Shown here in pieces: positions 60,914 to 64,000 of a DNA stretch of 64,000 nucleotides. The notes under the pieces are model-generated. The model was not told where the DNA came from and ran no database searches. It saw only the letters and a list, made by a program, of their open reading frames with translations. Both the position numbers and the translations under genes were made by a program. Source of the stretch: Arthrobacter zhangbolii (GTDB lineage Bacteria > Actinomycetota > Actinomycetes > Actinomycetales > Micrococcaceae); assembly GCF_022869865.1 (NCBI RefSeq), contig NZ_CP094984.1, positions 1,488,001-1,552,000 on the forward strand. Direction: 5' to 3'. Position 1 is the stretch's first letter; every line of letters starts with the position of its first letter.

Positions 60914-63043
60914 CTAAGCAGCCACAGCCGCCTCATGGAACTTCTTGCCGTTGACCCGCTCGGACGCACCGACGCGGTCCAGGTACGGCGTGATGCCGCC
61001 CAGATGCATCGGCCACCCGGCGCCGAGGATCATGCACAGGTCGATGTCTTCGGGACCTGCCACGACACCCTCTTCGAGCATGAGTCCGATCTCCTCGGCC
61101 AGGGCGTCCTGCGTGCGGCGCAGGACTTCCTCGGACGTCGAGGGGGTGGTGCCGAAGTCCAGCATCGCCAGGGTTTCCTCCGGGATGTAGGCGTTGCCGT
61201 CTTCATCCTTCTGCCACAGGGACTTGATGCCGGCGTCGATGATCTTCTGCGAGTTCTTCGAGAGCCAGAACCGTTCGCCGAAGGCGCTGTGCAGGGATTC
61301 CTGCACGTGCTGACCCACCGGCAGGCCTACCAGGGCCAGCAGGGTGAACGGCGACATCGGCAGGCCCATGGGGCGCAGGGCGTTGTCTGCCGTGGCGGCG
61401 TCCGTACCCTCATCGAAGACGCGGGTGATCTCACCGAACATGCGGCCCAAAATACGGTTCACCACAAAGGCGGCGGCATCCTTGACCAGCACAGCGGTCT
61501 TCTTCAGCTGCTTGGCGAGGACAAACGCAGTGGCCAGGACGGCGTCGTCGGTCTTCGGAGCACGGACAATCTCCAGCAGCGGCATCACTGCCACCGGGTT
61601 GAAGAAGTGGAAGCCCACCACGCGCTCGGGGTGCTTGAGGTCTGCTGCCATTTCCGTCACCGAGAGCGAGGAGGTGTTGGTTGCCAGGATGCACTCGGGG
61701 GAGACCACGGCCTCCACCTCGGCGAAGACCTGCTTCTTGACCGACATCTCCTCGAAGACGGCTTCAATGACGAAGTCGGCGTCGGAGAAGGCCTCCTTGG
61801 ACACCGAGCCGGTGACCAGTGCCTTGGTGCGGTTGGCGGCGTCGGGGGAGATGCGCTTCTTGGCAAGGAGCTTGTCCACCTCGGCGTGCACGTAGCCCAC
61901 ACCCTTGTCCACGCGCTCCTGGTCGATGTCCGTCATCACCACGGGCACCTTCAGCTGGCGTGCGAAAAGCAGGGCCAGCTGGCTGGCCATCAGGCCTGCG
62001 CCAACCACGCCCACCTTGGTGACCGGGCGGGCAAGCTTTTTGTCCGGAGCGCCGGCGGGACGCTTGCCGCGCTTCTGGACCAGGTCCAGGAACGCGTAGA
62101 CGGTGGAGCTGAACTGCGGCGTCTGCATCAGTTCGGCCAGGGCGTCGCACTCGGCTTCGCGGGATTCCTCGCGCGTCCAGGTTTTGCCGTTCTCCAGCAG
62201 GTCCAGGACCTTGGCCGGCGCCGGTGCGGCGTTGGAGGTCTTGGCCTCCACAAAGGCGCGGCCCTTGGCGACGGCGGCGTCCCATGCCTCGCCCACGGCA
62301 GCCGGCTCGACGGCATTGGGCCGCTGTACCTGCTCCTCGCCGGTGATGACGCGGGCGGCCCAGGTGAGGGACTGCTCCAGGAAGTCGGCCGGTTCGAACA
62401 GGGCGTCGGCGATGCCCAGGTCATAGGCAGCCTTGCCGTTCAGGGTGCGGTTGTTGCTCAGCGGGTTCTCGATCATCACCTTGACGGCGTTCTCGGGCCC
62501 GATCAGGCGCGGCAGCAGGTAAACCCCGCCCCAGCCCGGAACCAGGCCGATGAAGGCCTCGGGCAGGGAGATCGCACCGGCGCCGGTGGACACCGTGCGG
62601 TAATCGGACTGCAGGGCAATTTCCAGCCCGCCGCCCAGTGCCACACCGTTGATGAAGGCGAAGCTGGGCACACCCAGGCTGCCCAGCTTGGCGTACACGT
62701 CGTGTCCCAGGCGGGCCATGGCGTAGCCGGCTTCGAAGTCGGAGATGCCCTTTACCGCGGACAGGTCGGCACCGGCCACCAGGTAGAACGGTTTGCCGGT
62801 GACGCCGACGCCGACAATCTCGCCGGCCTCGGCGCGCACCTTGAGCTCGTCCAGCTTTTCACCGAGTTCGAGCAGGGTGTTCGGGCCCAGCGTGGTGGGG
62901 CGGGAGTGGTCGACGTCGTTGTCCAGGGTGATCAGCGCGAAGGTGCCGGCGTTGCCGGGCAGCTGGACGTCCGAGACATACGAGTGGGTGACAACCTCGG
63001 TGGGGAAGAGGCCCGCGAGGCGCTGGTAATCGGGAGCTGACAT
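60914..63043 (-). CDS. fadB: Fatty-acid oxidation multifunctional protein (enoyl-CoA hydratase / 3-hydroxyacyl-CoA dehydrogenase)
   Basis: A 709-residue beta-oxidation alpha subunit. The N-terminal crotonase domain has the oxyanion-hole segment LVAGADLSAVKGISDF and GVALGGGLEIALQSDYR, with EAFIGLVPGWGG. The dehydrogenase domain has VGVVGAGLMASQLALLFA (NAD site), ATNTSSLSVTEMA and VVGFHFFNPVAVMPLLEIV. The ATG at 63043 overlaps the fadA stop by one base (TAATG); the frame to 63133 lies inside fadA. FadA encodes the thiolase partner. FadJ-type naming is equally acceptable. Confidence 0.94.
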   Translation of the reverse strand: MSAPDYQRLAGLFPTEVVTHSYVSDVQLPGNAGTFALITLDNDVDHSRPTTLGPNTLLELGEKLDELKVRAEAGEIVGVGVTGKPFYLVAGADLSAVKGISDFEAGYAMARLGHDVYAKLGSLGVPSFAFINGVALGGGLEIALQSDYRTVSTGAGAISLPEAFIGLVPGWGGVYLLPRLIGPENAVKVMIENPLSNNRTLNGKAAYDLGIADALFEPADFLEQSLTWAARVITGEEQVQRPNAVEPAAVGEAWDAAVAKGRAFVEAKTSNAAPAPAKVLDLLENGKTWTREESREAECDALAELMQTPQFSSTVYAFLDLVQKRGKRPAGAPDKKLARPVTKVGVVGAGLMASQLALLFARQLKVPVVMTDIDQERVDKGVGYVHAEVDKLLAKKRISPDAANRTKALVTGSVSKEAFSDADFVIEAVFEEMSVKKQVFAEVEAVVSPECILATNTSSLSVTEMAADLKHPERVVGFHFFNPVAVMPLLEIVRAPKTDDAVLATAFVLAKQLKKTAVLVKDAAAFVVNRILGRMFGEITRVFDEGTDAATADNALRPMGLPMSPFTLLALVGLPVGQHVQESLHSAFGERFWLSKNSQKIIDAGIKSLWQKDEDGNAYIPEETLAMLDFGTTPSTSEEVLRRTQDALAEEIGLMLEEGVVAGPEDIDLCMILGAGWPMHLGGITPYLDRVGASERVNGKKFHEAAVAA

Positions 63044-64000
63044 TACTTCGTTGCCTCCGTGGAATCGGTGTTGTAGTCGGGGTGGTTCGGGTTTTCCCAG
63101 ATCACGGTGGCACCCATGCCCAGGCCGATGCACATGGTGGTCATGCCGTAGCGGACGCTCGGATCTTCCTCGAACTGGCGGGCCAGCTGGTTCATCAGGC
63201 GCACGCCCGAGGATGCCAGCGGGTGCCCGACGGCGATGGCTCCGCCGTAGCGGTTAACCCGGGGATCATCATCTGCAATGCCGAAGTGGTCCAGGAAGGA
63301 GAGCACCTGGATGGCGAAGGCCTCGTTGATTTCGAACAGGCCGATGTCCTCGATGGACAGGCCGGTCTGCTTCAGCACCTTTTCGGTTGCGGGAACCGGT
63401 CCGTAGCCCATGACCTCGGGCTCGACGCCGGCGAACGCGAAGCCGACCAGGCGCATCTTCACGCCCAGGCCGAGTTCCTCGGCAGCTTCGGCTGAGGCGA
63501 GCAGGGCGGTGGTGGCGCCGTCGTTCAGGCCGGCGGCGTTACCTGCCGTGACGCGGCCGTGGGCGCGGAACGGGGTGCGCAGCTCGGCCAGGTCCTCAAC
63601 TGTGGTGCCCGGGCGCGGCGGCTCGTCCACAGTGTTCAGGGTCCAGCCGGTGCCGGGCTTCTTGGTGGCAACCGGTACCAGGTCAGGCTGGATCTCGTTG
63701 TTGGCGTAGGCCTTGGCGAGCTTCTCCTGGCTGGCGGCGGCGTACGCGTCAGTGCGTTCCTTGGTGATGTTCGGGAACCGGTCGTGCAGGTTTTCTGCGG
63801 TATTGCCCATGTTCAGGGCGGCCGGATCCACCAGCCGCTCGGTCATAAAGCGGGGATTCGGATCGGCGTCCTTGCCCATCGGGTGGTTGCCCATGTGCTC
63901 CACGCCGCCGGCGATGACGACGTCGTAGGCGCCGAAGCCGATGCCCGAGGCAGTGGTGGTTACGGCGGTCATGGCGCCGGCGCACATGCGGTCGATGGCG
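63043..64000 (-). CDS. fadA: Acetyl-CoA acyltransferase (thiolase), N-terminus beyond window
   Basis: Thiolase that cleaves 3-ketoacyl-CoA with CoA in beta-oxidation. 318 codons are visible and the reading frame stays open to the right edge; the first 90 or so residues are missing. The nucleophile Cys lies in AIDRMCAGAMTAV near the edge. FEINEAFAIQVLSF, GGAIAVGHPLASSGVRL (His) and the C-terminal MTTMCIGLGMGATVIWEN (second Cys) complete the active site. It is the upstream gene of a fadA-fadB operon, translationally coupled by TAATG. Confidence 0.95.
   Translation of the reverse strand, partial: AIDRMCAGAMTAVTTTASGIGFGAYDVVIAGGVEHMGNHPMGKDADPNPRFMTERLVDPAALNMGNTAENLHDRFPNITKERTDAYAAASQEKLAKAYANNEIQPDLVPVATKKPGTGWTLNTVDEPPRPGTTVEDLAELRTPFRAHGRVTAGNAAGLNDGATTALLASAEAAEELGLGVKMRLVGFAFAGVEPEVMGYGPVPATEKVLKQTGLSIEDIGLFEINEAFAIQVLSFLDHFGIADDDPRVNRYGGAIAVGHPLASSGVRLMNQLARQFEEDPSVRYGMTTMCIGLGMGATVIWENPNHPDYNTDSTEATK

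Noticed and set aside
60935-63040. A 701-codon plus-strand open frame opposite fadB
   Set aside because: Shadow of the well-supported fadB; composition typical of antisense GC-rich frames.
1-64000. tRNA, rRNA, transposase, integrase or prophage genes
   Set aside because: No T-loop-like tRNA signatures, rRNA blocks or recombinase motifs were recognised on either strand by reading; a tRNAscan or Infernal run would be decisive.

Overview
The window is high-GC (roughly two thirds G+C by eye), densely coded and frequently uses GTG/TTG starts. The proteins are those of an Actinomycetota member close to Arthrobacter and relatives (Micrococcaceae): DUF3093, DUF4193, DUF3710, DUF3159, DUF4192, DUF5998 and DUF7455 proteins, the septation protein SepH, a PAC2-family protein, a fused CydDC and an N-terminal-GNAT Pat acetyltransferase. 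I see no rRNA or tRNA gene, transposase, integrase or CRISPR array. It reads as ordinary chromosome.

Layout. 1-5828 (minus): a urease cluster ureA-[CbiX-like]-ureB-ureC-ureF-ureG-ureD, with ureD running off the left edge. A His-rich chelatase-like gene sits between two structural subunit genes and no ureE is visible. 6062-12109 (minus): OsmC, a small 4-TM membrane protein, the dihydrolipoyl acyltransferase and dihydrolipoyl dehydrogenase genes (sucB, lpdA), and leucyl aminopeptidase pepA. 12366-18158 (plus): PAC2 protein, MFS transporter, DUF4192 protein and the principal sigma factor. 18401-21007: DUF7455 protein and topoisomerase IV parE. 21156-34723, between parE and parC, is a more variable block: a choloylglycine-hydrolase-like enzyme, a BlaI/M56 regulator pair divergent from cydA-cydB-cydDC, a tandem-GNAT protein, an MntR-type regulator, and csoR-copZ-copA copper homeostasis. 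34817-50888 returns to a conserved actinobacterial backbone: parC, Pat, DUF5998, phosphodiesterase, thymidine kinase, SepH, DUF4193/DUF3093, dut, DUF3710, OB-fold, DUF3159, two TrkA proteins and a TrmA/RumA-like methyltransferase. 51176-58437 holds acnA, dxs, an NmrA-like protein, a small hypothetical and an aldo/keto reductase. 58438-60913 is a small island (membrane protein, TetR, SDR) bracketed by two inverted copies of a palindromic repeat. 60914-64000 (minus) holds fadB/fadJ and fadA, the latter cut by the right edge.

How parts work together. The urease genes encode the three subunits and the nickel-insertion chaperones; the inserted His-rich protein is a candidate nickel handler. Three perfect TTCTAC-N5-GTAGAA dyads between blaI and cydA predict that the BlaI-like repressor controls the cytochrome bd operon and itself. 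A near-identical fourth dyad upstream of the 4-TM gene about 16.6 kb away suggests a small regulon. CsoR has two matching GC-rich dyads in front of its copper operon, and the TetR protein has two AGACC-N3-GGTCT dyads placed on the SDR promoter. A nested-hairpin leader precedes dut and a perfect 16-bp dyad precedes acnA.

All functional names come from reading translated motifs and gene context. No database search was run, and start sites were chosen from visible Shine-Dalgarno sequences, overlaps and family knowledge.
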